A stretch of DNA of 64,000 nt from Benincasa hispida (Eukaryota > Streptophyta > Magnoliopsida > Cucurbitales > Cucurbitaceae), in NCBI RefSeq assembly GCF_009727055.1, contig NC_052359.1:12114687-12178686 (forward strand), written 5' to 3'. Shown piece by piece: positions 22,925 through 34,500 of this stretch (position 1 is its first letter; every line of letters starts with the position of its first letter). Below the pieces are notes generated by a model. The model ran no database searches and was not told where the DNA came from. It saw nothing but the letters and a program-made list of their open reading frames with translations. A program made the translations under genes and the position numbers.

Positions 22925-25029
22925 CACTTGACAAGGCCAATCATGTTAACCCTCTTGGGAAACATGATTAGGTCTTGGATTTAGGGTGCACCTACCACAT
23001 GACACTTATGAGACCCTGGTTTAACACCTACAAAGAAATTGATGGAGAAATGGTCTACATGGGGAACAACCAAGGTTGTAAAATTGAAGATATTGGCTCT
23101 ATCTCTATGAAACTCAAGGATGAGACTGTTAAACTACTAAAAAATATTTGGCATGTTCCACTCCTTGAGAGGAATTTAATTTCCTTGAGAAGCTTGATAC
23201 AATTAAGTATGAGTACAGGGATAAGGGTGGAATTATTGAGGTTCTAAAAGACTCAAAGGTAGTCTTTGTTGGGGAGAAAATTAATGACTTGTTTGTGGTC
23301 AAAGGTATTGAGATGATGACAGGGGCATATATTGCCACTACAAATGATATGACAGAAGCTGACATATGGCACAAAAAGCTGTCTCATATTAGTGCTAAAG
23401 GACTGGAAGTGTTGTCTAAACAGGGAATTCTACCCAAGGGAATTTTAGACAAGCTAACCTTTTGTGAATATTGTATTTTGGAGAAAGCAACTAGACATAG
23501 CTTTACCAAAGCACAACATTCAACAAAAGCTATTCTTGACTACATCCACTTAGATCTATGGGGACCAACTCCAATGCCTAGCCTAAGTGGCTCAAGGTAC
23601 TTACTTTCCTTTATAGATGACTTCAAGGAAAAATTGGGTTTTCTTTCTTAAATCAAAAGACCAAGTGTTTAAAAAATATAAAGAATGGAAACTCACGATT
23701 GAGAAGCAAACCTCTAAAGAAATTAAATACCTAAGAACAGACAATGGACTAGAATTTTTAGTGAAGAATTTAACAAATTTTGTAAGAAATCAGGCATAGC
23801 TAGGCATAGGACAGTCAGATATACACCTCAACAGAATAGGGTAGCAGAGAGGCTTAATAAGACTATTACGGAAAGGGTCATATGCTTACTCTTAGATGCC
23901 ATTCTTAGTGAAAAGTACTGGGCTGAAGCTGCAAGCTATACAGTGTACACCTTAAATAGGTGCCCACATATATCCCTAAACTTTTTAACTCCTGAAGAAA
24001 AATGCTCCAAGCATCCTCCTAACCTTGACAACCTAAGCGTATTTGAATGTGTTGGGTACATACATCAAAATCAGGGAAAACTTAAGTCTAGGGCTATGAA
24101 TGTATGTTTGTAAGGTTCACTAAAGGTGTAAAGGGCTTTAAAATATGGAATTCTGTTGAGAAAAGCTTTGTGGTCAATAGGGATGTCACTTTTAGAGAAA
24201 AGGAATTGTTCATGCAAAAGGAGAAGACTGCAATGGAGATACCAAAGTGTCCTACCACTAAAATTGAGGTGGAGGCACCTAAAGATAAGTACACTAGTTA
24301 GGATCCTCCTAATGATTCAGAAGATGAAAAGGAAACTACAGGAGAGCTAATAGAACATACTGAAGCTCAATCTAATTTGATTCAATACTCATTAGTAAGG
24401 GACATACAAAGAAGGGTGATTGTTCCTCCAGCTAGGTATACTGAAACAAAATATATGAACCTATTTTTAAATGCTACCATAACTCTAAATGACCAAGAAC
24501 TAGCTAACTTTTAAGAGGCAGTAAGCTGCCTTGATGTTAGGAATTGGATTGAAGCTATGTGTGAAGAAATGCAATCACTAAGTGTCAATAACACTTGGAC
24601 CCTAACTTTTCTTCCTAAAGGATGCAAGCCAATAGCATCTAATGGATCTATAAACTAAAGGAGGGCACTTCTAAAGCAAAAAAGCCTTGTGGCTAAGGGA
24701 TTCACACAGAGGGAATATGTTGACTATTCTGAGATCTTTTCACCTATAATAAAGAAAACCTCAATCAGACTCTTGTTATCCCTAGTTGCTCAATATAACC
24801 TTGAATTAGACTAACTAGATGTAAATACAACTTTCCTATGTGGCCACCTAGATGAGATTAGATACATGGTTCAGCCAAAGGCTTTTGAAGAAAAGGGAAA
24901 GAAGGACCTCTACTGTCTTTTAAATAAGTTTATATATGGACTTAAGTAGTCTCCTAGATGCTGGTATAGAAGATTTAATGACTACGTTAAGAGTATTGTG
25001 TTTCAGAAAAGCACCTATGACATTTGTAC
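22925..25029 (+). pseudogene. copia pol remnant: protease, integrase, start of RT
   Basis: Degenerate plus-strand Ty1/copia polyprotein. In order: the end of protease (LGCTYHMTLMRPWF near 22980, with DLG for DSG), then a GAG-pre-integrase segment with HKKLSHIS and CEYCILEK (about 23370-23490). The integrase core follows with LDLWGP and LRTDNGLEF, then GVAERLN (about 23840). Reverse transcriptase begins with DYSEIFSP (about 24722) and has LDVNTTFLCG, where active copies have LDVKTAFL. Several frameshifts and stops break it. Gag is absent. It stops at TGTAC (25025-25029), where the mosaic LTR E2 is inserted. It resembles Tnt1-like (Tork) elements, from memory of the motifs. Confidence 0.85.
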
Positions 25030-27650
25030 TGTGAAGAAAAGAGTATTGTGATTAAGGGAATTAACTAAGTATAAGTTAAATTTTTAGTTAAAGAGAAAGA
25101 AAATTTCTAAGTGTTGAATAGATTTTCCTTGAGTGGCTTTGAGATAAGCCTTAACTAATGAAAATTTGGCTAAGTTTAAAGTCAAAAGAAGGCATGCGTT
25201 TGATGTTAATGCATGAGATGAGACTAAGTAGAGGTTTAAAGAAGTTAAGCATTGAAGCCAAGGGCAACCATGCGTAGAGATGGTGAGGTTTGGATGCAGG
25301 TTGGCCGAAGCATTGGCAAGAGGCATTGCCCAGAGTTGCTCACGTGTTAGACTGCGTGAGTGAGAGCGAAAAGAGTGAGAGAGCTAGAGCGCAAGGCGCT
25401 AAGCAGACGATCTTATAGCTTTGGGCAACGTTGAATGATGTGCTAGACGATCGTGTAGCTACGTGTGGTGCTAAATGATGTGAAGCGATGCGCTACATGA
25501 TAGGGAATGACACTAAACGATCAGCGTAGGCGCTAGATGATAAGCGTAAAAGTTGGACGATAGCGCTAGACGATAACACTATATGATAGCGCTAAGCGAT
25601 GAGTGGGCACTAGACAATAAGCTAAGCGCTAGACGATGTATTAGACGCAAACGCTGGTTGATGGCGTTACACGATAGGCAGATGCGTTAGACGATAAGGC
25701 GTCAACACTACATGATGGAGCTAAACGATAGGCATAGGAGCTATGCGATAGGCTATTCACGAGATCTTGAGAGCGAGATATCACTAAACGATTGAGCACA
25801 TGATGCGACGTAAGTGCTATGCGATGGGACGCAGGCACTAGACGATTACAACGAGAGACAGCGAGAGGGTTGGTTGTTAAGCGATAGCGAGAGATTCATT
25901 AGACGATGGTGATGTATGATGAAGTGCAACAGTTGCACGATGGACTAAACAATGGAATGGTGTTGAGGCTTGTGTTATGCAAGGCTGATGAGCTCACCCA
26001 GAAAAATGGCTATACCAAGAGAAGGTTGAATCTTGAGTTAGTAGGAGCTAGACGAATAGAGTTTCATGCAAAGAGAGTCTTATGCATGAGGAATGCAACT
26101 TAAACAGATGAGCGGCATAAGAGTAGGTGAATGGCAAGGAAGAAGATGGTGGTAAAGCATGGTGCAAACATCCCAAAGTAGGAGGTGTCTTGCATTGAGG
26201 CTTAGTAAAGATGAGAAGGATCGGTTCCTTTAGCTTATAAATACCTCCACAGGATATCTCTTCAATCCATAACTCAAAATCATCTTCAAAGAACATAAGG
26301 AAGAGTGTTAGAAGATATATTTGGAAGAGATTATGCGTTGATCATGAAGGGCATGCATTGGTAGCAAGACCATGCGTTGGTCATGAAGTTCCAAGAGGAG
26401 GAGATGCTGTCAGACAGTGAAGACTGAAAGTAGCATCAACTTGGGACAAGAAGTTCTCCCAGAATACTCGTGCGTTTTGAGTGATTCCAAATCCACCTAA
26501 AATCTATGAGAGTCTAGTTTTCAAGGTTGGGCTGCCAGAAAAGAAGCTCCAAGGAATCTTGTTGTAGAATGAAGAAAAGGCAGAAGGGTCGAGCTGTCGG
26601 GTAGGCTTGGGTTGTTCTTTATAATTTAGAGATTACAGCGAAACCACGAGAATTTCTGAGTTATGATTTTAAGCTAAGCTTTCTGAGACATTTTAGAGCA
26701 TGTTTGTAGAAGAAAGTATCTTGAAATAAGGCTTAGAACTATGAGTAATCTGAGATTGAAGTTGAATCCGGATTTTAGGGTTCAAAAAGGAGTCTGAGAA
26801 AATCAAGGAACTTCTAAGAGAGAAAGGTTCCTACCTTACCAAGGCGAGTGGTACTTTCCTTTAAGTCTTAAAACATACCTTTTAGAGTAAAATGTATATG
26901 CTTATGTTATGAATGTGTAATTAGCATGAGAATGAGATTATGTGATCAGGATGGTCAGGAGGTCAATAGATCTAGTTCCTGAGCCACGAGTTGAACCTCA
27001 TGGAATGGTTAGGGGACTGAGAGGTCTAGTTCTTGAGCTTGGGGAAGAAACCTCGTATGGGATGGTCAGAGGGTCGGCAGGCCTAGCTTCTGAGCCCATA
27101 AGTGGGGAACTATGTGCACATAGGATATAAAGAGAACGCAAGAGAGTAAACATTTAAGATTAGTAATAGTTAACAATCTACCAGTGTAGGTAGAGTTGAA
27201 ACCAGACTCATTCAAAAGCGGTGGTTTGAGTATCAACCTCGTATATATGATATGCTTGTTATTTATGAGTTAAAATAGACTCTAGAAGTTTCTTACCACT
27301 CACCAAGCTTTGTGAAGCTCATTCTGTTCTTTCATGTTTTTCTTCCCAGGTAGCGAAAGGTGGGGAGTTCTAAGGTGCTGCTAAGGTCAAAGTCTGCCAC
27401 ACCACAGTCACACTTCCGGGGATTTAGAGTTGTTGATGTAAACTTTGTAGTTAAGTCTTGGAGTTATATAAACATTACATTGTTGTAATAAAATGAGTTT
27501 AATTAATTAGTTGTTGTTTATCACCTTGACTTAAAGTTTACTGAGAGTAAAGAGGTTTAGATGGGAAGTAGGTGTCACAAAAGAGTGGTATCTGCGGTCC
27601 TTCACACCTCTCCTTGAGCTCAAGAGGCGGGCTCGGGATGGGGTGTGACA
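25030..27650 (+). mobile_element. Mosaic LTR copy E2, inserted in copia RT
   Basis: Starts TGTGAAGAAAAG and ends GGGATGGGGTGTGACA. It is flanked by TGTAC on both sides (25025-25029, 27651-27655). The copia reading frame resumes exactly after the second TGTAC. It is 2621 bp with no coding domain, a TATAAATA box at 26236-26243, a CTAGACGAT-rich array upstream and the GATGGTCAGRGG tandem array downstream (as in E1). Confidence 0.85.
25370..25930. repeat. CTAGACGAT/CTAAACGAT degenerate array in E2
   Basis: Many diverged copies of an about 10-18 base unit with cores GCTAGACGAT, TAAACGAT and GCTAAGCGAT. The inverse motif forms the arrays at 43330-43870, 28190-28440 and 48590-48790. Confidence 0.7.
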
Positions 27651-27792
27651 TGTACCTATGTAAACTCAACTACCTATAAGAACAAGGTATACTTACTTCT
27701 CTATGTGGATGATATGTTGCTAGCTGAGAGTTTTAAATAAGATTTCAGTCATGTCAAAAATCTCCTAAAGAAAGAGTTTGATATGAAGGATA
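27651..27792 (+). pseudogene. copia RT fragment with YVDDM active site
   Basis: Continuation of the pol frame after E2. It includes LLLYVDDMLLA (about 27695-27727), the reverse-transcriptase catalytic YVDD box with both aspartates intact, followed by KNLLKKEFDMKDM. One stop (TAA) replaces a residue after LLAESFK. It is cut off at 27792 by solo LTR A. Confidence 0.9.
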
Positions 27793-29938
27793 TGAAGGAA
27801 CTCTTATCAAAGAGAACCCATGAGCGGAAGCACAATCGATCCAAATTCATTGTGAAAGAATTACAAACATTCTCAAACATACAACCTAGTTATGTATTTC
27901 AGAACAAATTACGACATGCTTTCAAAGTTAAATACAAAGGGAACGAAAGACATACCTTTGAAGAACTCTTCTTCCAAAAATCTCTTGCTTTCGAGAATAA
28001 CTTGGATAAAAAAATCTCATTCTCGCCCCGATCGTCTAGCTAATTGTCTAGTCAATTGTGAACAATCTTCTCCACGAACAAGTAACTTCTCGGACACCAC
28101 CACTCAGTAACCTTGGAATTCTCAGAGTGAGAATCTAGGAGGTGTGGGCTCTGTTGGATTTGGTAGAGGGTTGGAGGAAACTATGATCGTACTATACGAC
28201 CAAGCGAGTGGGAGAATGAACTGTCTATCGTATAGACTTTGTGTTCTTGATCGTTTATTAAATCTCAATAGGTACATAATCGTTTAGAAAAACAAGGTTT
28301 GATTTTTTACACGATCGTTTAGTGAATCTCTCTTGCCATGCGATCATTTAGTAAAATGCTACACGATCGTTTAGAGAATGGCACGTGTACACGATCGTTT
28401 AGGCAAACACTTGAAAGTTGTCATGTAGTCTTTCATTAGCTAAATGATTAGTAGTGTACTTAATGAAGCGATTCCTTACAAAATGAAAACCTTTTTCATT
28501 TTATCCTTCAGTTATGAGAACTGAATATAACCTCCCACTTCACGCACGGTTAAAGAAGAAACCGCCTATAATTATCGTATAATTGTTTTAAATTATAAGT
28601 AAATATAATAACTAACTTATCATATTATATTTATAACCTATAGTTTTAATATCACATCATATGTAACATTTAAACCATAGTCCTTTCCTTCTTTACTTGA
28701 TATAAATCATATTTATATCAAATTTTTCTAATTGAAGTATCTCATATATCATATCAATTATATCATATATAACTGAACCAGTTTAATCATATCATATATA
28801 ATCAAACTCCCTCTTGTCAATTTGAATACTTCAAACTGACCAAAAAACTGATTCTCAACTTGAATCCATTGAGTTACAAAAGGGACCTTGTGGACCTGTC
28901 TCTTGAAGCTCCAATGGTGCGTGAATAGCTGATTAAACTCTTTAATCACAAGATTTACCATCCGTTAACTGTCAGACACTCCACTAAAGACCGACAGCTG
29001 CACTCTTCTCACTATATATATATTTCTGTGTCCATCGGATATAACCAGTCAACAGTATGATAACCCTTCACAGATGCTCGTAAGTACAGCTGGGCCAATT
29101 TACCGCTTTGCCCCTATAGTTACATCTAACTTCTCAAGTACTACTAATTCCTCTAATGAACAATACATCATAGTCCTACTATGAGTGGACACCTCTTGGG
29201 CTTTGAGAAGATGTGTGGCGTCACATCCTTCAAGCCTTGGATTCAGCCCCTTAAAGGAACAATCTATCTACTTACCCCTGCTTCATGGAAGGAGTGAATT
29301 CCATCTTGTGTAGCTGAGTTCCTAGTTCTCTTATCAAATGAATCCTCAAAGTGGTAGGTTTGAGTCGACAATTTGGCCACCCACACCCATGTAAATCAAA
29401 GGACCGTCCTCATAAGCCGGAGTTCCCAACTTACTCAGAATTGAGGTCATGTTACCTATGGTCATCTTAGTGAAATGAAAGTCTATGTCATGAACGACAT
29501 TATATAACGAGACTAAACACTTCATGGTCCAGTCTTATACAAACTCCTTTCTATAGGACACTCTCGCTTTCATATCTCCACATGAATGATCAGGATTAGA
29601 TCATCTGTAGCACGTCACAACACTTATAACTATCTACAAAAAGGGTTATATCCGTAGTGTCACTAGGATAAGATTTCTCTCCTATATCCATATACTACAG
29701 ACCATTTAGGTTATCACTTAAGGTATGATCCACTTGTATGTCTCCACATACATGCTTAAGTTACAACGACAACTAGTGATCTTAGTTTATTGGTTTATAG
29801 TAAATGCAGATAAAATATCTTATATTTCATAGACAACAGTGAAGAAAATATCACATACTATTACATCACAAGCATTTGTTCATACAGGTATTTATAAATT
29901 ACAGGACCCTACGAGGGTTTAGGGCATCAACACCAAAA
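27793..29938 (-). mobile_element. Solo LTR copy A, minus strand, in copia RT
   Basis: Plus-strand limits are TGAAGGAACTC and CATCAACACCAAAA. Flanks are GGATA at 27788-27792 and 29939-29943. Read on the minus strand it starts TTTTGGTGTTGATGCCC, aligning with TGTTGGGGTTGATGCC of copy B, so the terminal TGTT has mutated to TTTT. It is 2146 bp with no coding domain. The same landmarks as copies C and D, in reverse, include GATCCACTTGTATGTCTCC near 29728. A CGATCGTTTAG array lies at 28190-28440. Confidence 0.82.
28190..28440. repeat. CGATCGTTTAG degenerate array in solo LTR A
   Basis: About ten diverged copies of (T/A)CGATCGTTTAG spaced 20-40 bases apart. The equivalent array in copy B is at 48590-48790. 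Confidence 0.65.
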
Positions 29939-29943
29939 GGATA

Positions 29944-30311
29944 TGGGTCAGTCTAAGAAGATCCTTGGGATTGAAATTAACAGAGACAGGGGTTCCTCTA
30001 CACTTAGCATTAATCATACCAACTATTGTGAGAAAATCATTAGAAGATTCAACATGACTAATGCTAAGCCTATAACTATATCTATTGCTCATCATTTTGA
30101 ACTATCCTCAGCTAATTCACCTAAAGAAACTGCCTTGAAACACTTAAATCAGATGCAATTGGTTCCCTATAGTCAGGCAGTAGGCAGCTTGATGTATTTA
30201 TGATCTCTACTAGGCTTGATCTATCATATTGTGCAAGCCTAGTCAGTAGGTACATGTCAAACCCTGGAAGAAGACATTGGGAAGCTACCATATGGATACT
30301 TAGGTGAATAG
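29944..30311 (+). pseudogene. copia RT C-terminal fragment
   Basis: The pol frame resumes after the second GGATA with GQSKKILGIEINRD and continues through INHTNYCEKIIRRFNM to VGSLMYL (about 30200). A stop and a frameshift then give way to SLVSRYMSNPGRRHWEA. The sequence ends at about ILR, where plant copia continues into RNase H. RNase H is absent, so this element cannot move by itself. Confidence 0.85.
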
Positions 30312-30506
30312 ATAGGAACACTCTCGTGGTGGTCTACGAACCGTTTGTGAGGATATTAGAGTTAATTTAGAGAAGTTTCAATGTCTACAAAGGTTGTATT
30401 CTTTTTCCGTTTTATTTGTTTGTATTGTATGCTTATCTTTGTAATTAACTTAATTATAGTACTTTAGATCCATTCTTCTTCCGCTACGCATGTATTCGTT
30501 CCATCA
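30312..30506 (+). mobile_element. 3' LTR end fragment of the copia element
   Basis: GTGGTGGTCTACGAACCG...TCTACAAAGG and GTATTCGTTCCATCA match the layout of the last 200 bases of solo LTRs C and D (GTGGTCTAC...TTCTACAAAGGT...CCAACA). I read it as a truncated 3' LTR fused to pol after loss of RNase H. Confidence 0.45.
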
Positions 30507-31089
30507 TTAGGCTCCCCCTAGGTGTGAGACTCCCTCTCATGATAACTTAGGCTCCCTCTAAGTTGTAGTGTTAATGAAGAATATCTTAGACTCATTGTAT
30601 CTTTCCTACTAAGAATAAAGTCCCTTTTACTAGATTAACTTAGGCTCCCTCTAAGTTTGAGAGTCCATTCTCAAATGAATCTCGTCATATAAGATGAGAG
30701 TAACTTGAAGTATGTCTCCAAGAAATTCAACTATTTCTTCTATTTGTGAATTCGATCGAGTACACACTATTGTATAACTCCATGGTGCTCTTAGAAAACA
30801 AAATGGCCAACCTAGCCAAAGGACAAATTTCTTTTAAATATGCACAACGAATATATGGAAGAGCAACCTTAACTTCCAAATCAATCGCAGACTGAAAAAA
30901 GAAAGGGATCGATAAATAATATTGCAGAAGGAAAAACTCAATAAGGAAAGTATTTTGCAGAATCAACAGTTCTGAAGAACATCCCTTTGCCAGAAACCCA
31001 CCAAAGTAGAGACAATTCAGATAGTATGTGTGGAACTTAAATAACTATTGTCAAGCACATAATATCTTACATTATGTTTAAAAATTGCA

Positions 31090-31124
<35 letters not shown>

Positions 31125-31440
31125 TTAATGTATATTAGCATGATGCTATTTCCCTCCTCCCTTTCAAACCCAATTATTAGAAAGTGGGTAGAAATATTCA
31201 ATGCCAATTCTACTATGGAAAGATAAATAGGAAAGTTAATTAGATTCAATATGCATAATTTTCCCCCAACCATAATAACTCTTCTGCGAAACTAATTAAT
31301 CCTAATTTCCTTTTTAACATTAGAGGAAAAAAAAAAAGGAGTAGGAAAGACGGTTGATATAGTTTCCAATAAAATATCACTCATTAATTTAAATGTAAAC
31401 ATTTAACAATAAGATTACAATAGTAATTTTATAACAAAAG
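30507..31440. other. Intergenic with TTAGGCTCCCTCTAAG repeats and an exon-like piece
   Basis: TTAGGCTCCCCCTAGG, GACTCCCTCTCA, TTAGGCTCCCTCTAAG and a second TTAGGCTCCCTCTAAG lie within 30508-30660. Inverted, they look like copia polypurine tracts. On the minus strand, an acceptor-like TTTTTTTCAG near 30892 is followed by an open run of about 40 codons (AIDLEVKVALPYIRCAYLKE...) to about 30770. I do not recognise this protein; it may be a captured exon. Confidence 0.3.
31089..31124. repeat. (TAA)n microsatellite
   Basis: About twelve uninterrupted TAA units roughly 450 bp upstream of PG3. Confidence 0.95.
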
Positions 31441-31504
31441 TAATTGACCTATAAAGAAATAAAAATCTCAGTTGTAAGATTATTTCTCTTTTAGGTTGTT
31501 GAAT

Positions 31505-31574
31505 TTATATTATAAAAATGCAAAAGAAAAACAAAGTAGAAACAGAAAAAACCAGACATTTTAGAGAGAAAAAG
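31505..31574 (+). promoter_or_regulatory. PG3 core promoter and 5' leader
   Basis: TATAAAAA at 31511-31518 sits 57-64 bases upstream of the chosen ATG (31575). The PG4 pseudogene keeps a matching TATAAAAA at 38357-38364. An in-frame ATG at 31518 overlaps the TATA box itself and would lie upstream of the transcript start, so it is not the start codon. No pollen or fruit element can be assigned with confidence. Confidence 0.6.
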
Positions 31575-34500
31575 ATGGGTTTGAGTTCATCAGAAAATGG
31601 ATATGTAATGTTCACTATTGTGTTACTTTGCATTTGTCAATCTTATGCCCAAAGTAAAGTGTTCAATATTATGCAATTTGGTGCCAAACCTGATCGAGTG
31701 ACAGATAACAGCAAGGTAACACAAACCATTATTAAACAAAATATAAATATATTTCTCTCTTTTTGTAGTTTTTTTTTAAGAATAATTTTCATATATTATG
31801 TCCATAGCATATCTTTCATTTAGTTGATGATAATAAAGAAGATATGTATCCGAATGTGCTAAAAATACGAGGTTTGTGGTTCAAATTTCTCTATCCCAGA
31901 TGTGCTAAAAAAAGATTGGATGTTTAATGTTGATTAATATTCTTACATTTGATTTTTGGTTTCCTACTTTCAAAATTAACTACATGAATAAAAATGATTT
32001 TAACAATAAATTCCAATCGACATTTAAAATTAGAGTAGTGTATCCTTAAGTTAGATAAGGATGGAAAAAATTAAGGTTTATTTTACTTATTTACATATTT
32101 TTTTGAAAATTATGGGTCGAGAATTTAACTTCCCATCTCAAAATTATTGTACATATTTGATACTAGTTTAAATATGTTCATTTTGGTAAAAAATGAGGTT
32201 ATAAAAATTAGAATTTGGATTTTGACATATTTAATACTCAAAGGAGATTGATAAGCTTTAGTATTAGTCTTTCAAAATTAAATAATAGGAAAAATTTCGG
32301 TCGAAGTCTCGAAATATCGATAGAAGAAGAATTTTGATTTTTCCTCAATTTCTTGAAATTTCGACTTTTCAGTCAAATTTTTGTTCTTTGTTCTTTGTTT
32401 GTTTTTTTTCAAATGGAAGTTTTTTCTCATGTATCATAAAATTTTTTATCTTCAAGACACCATATATTTATTTTTCACTTTATTCAAATATTTTTTCATT
32501 AAATTTTTACATCATTTCACCTCAAAATTAAATTGATCCGAGTTTTGTTTCTTTTACCATCCAAAGCTTTCTTTTTCAATAAACAAAATTGAGAAAAAAC
32601 ATATATATTTATTTTTAACTTCATTCAAATCTTTTCATTGAACTTTCACATCATTTCATTTCAAAATTGAATTCACTTAAGTTTTTGTTTCTTTTACCAA
32701 AAGCTTTCATTTCCAAGAAATAAAAATTGAGAAAAATAATATATTTGTTTGTATTTCACCTCAAAATTATAGTCTAATTCAACAAAATTCAAAGTTTCGT
32801 TAACTAATTATAACAATTTCCATCCATTTCAATAAAATTTCTCGAAATTTTAGTCGGCATCAATATTTCTATTACATCTTTATAAAATCGGAACCTCGAT
32901 ATGTCTATAGACATCGATATTTCGAAACTTGCTTATGTTACTCTTTTTCTTCCTAAACTTTGAAGGTGGAGTGTAATAAGTTACTAAAATTTAAAATATA
33001 GTTATAAATAAAGTTTCTTGAATTTTTTTTTTCCGAGAAAGTTTCTGAATTTTAGTTATAATTATATGTCCACACGTGGGTTTATATGTTAATGTGAATG
33101 TGAAAAGAATATTTATAAAATCTTAAAAATAAAAAAAATCATATAAGATATTTATATATTAATATATAAGGATTTCACCTAATGAAAGCGCGTGTATATA
33201 TATATGAGTTTTATTCGATATACTTTTATATTTTATTGATTTCTTATGATACAATGGAAAATGTTGATTCACCTGTGAATGTCAAACTCATGAACCATAT
33301 AGAAAGATCATTGAAAATGTGTGTTGACATGTTACTGAAAATTTAATATAATATATATCACGTGATATATTTTCAAAATTTGAAAAGTATCTCAAATATG
33401 TCAAAGATTTATTGGACACAATACTAAAAGTTCATATATTTATAGAATATTTCTAAAATTTGAGGAAGCTATTAAATACAATCTCAAGATTTATTAAAGA
33501 TCGATTACACATAACCTTAGTGGCTGGTCTGGTTTATGGAAATAAAAGGTGAGAACAAGAAATGATATTTTATTACATATTTGATACAAGTATTTAACCT
33601 TGAGAATGAGAATATCTTATTTCAAAGCATTTCATATTCATATCCATGGAGATTTGTCATAACCACTCAAATAGATGAGTTTTCTCCATTTCCAATAGTT
33701 TTCTCTCTCTTACTTTTTATTTTTTTATTTTATTTGGCTAATTTATTTAATTTATATAAACATGTTTAAATTGACATATATAATTAATTTTATTAATAAT
33801 AATGCTAATATAATAATTTAATTTATTATTATAAATCAATATGAAAAACCATTATCTTTTAAAAAATATGAATAATCATAATTATATTTGCTTAAATTCC
33901 TTTTTATTGGTACTATATATTAACATCATAAATTATTTATTAAAATTATTAATTAGTCTTTAAAAAATATTAGTTTGTTAACTAATAATAAAATAAGCTA
34001 ATTTTTTTCAATTACATAATCTTGAACACTTGTAATTCTCGTTTTAATCTATAATCATAGTTATTGTTCTAAAATTAAAAACATTGTTTGATGATCAATC
34101 AATTAGTTTATATCAACTTCTTTTGTATATATATAAGACTTATAATTGACATTTAACAATCAGTTAATTAACTTTTCGATTAACAAAACTACAGAAAAAA
34201 AGAAAAAAGATATTTGATTACTAATAATTTTTTAATAAAAATTGATATATAAATGTGCAATATAAAAAGTTTAATTGATAATAAATATATTAAACTTGAG
34301 GATTAGTGGATAAATTTAGTTGAATTTTAATGGCTTAAAATTTATTTAATAACTTAATTTAATAAAAATAAATTAACAAATGAAAATTAATTATTGAAAT
34401 TAATTTTTTTTTATTTTATACCTTATAATTGCATAAAAAATATAACACATTCCCGGACATCCAATGTTTTCATTCTCATGCATAACCAAACATAATTATC

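Noticed and set aside
30555..30572. GTTGTAGTG as the missing right end of the CACTA element
   Set aside because: Only nine bases match and the expected GCCAAAATT before it is absent.
31518..31574. Upstream in-frame ATG for PG3
   Set aside because: It overlaps the TATA box, and the added residues are charged and precede a normal signal peptide that starts at 31575.
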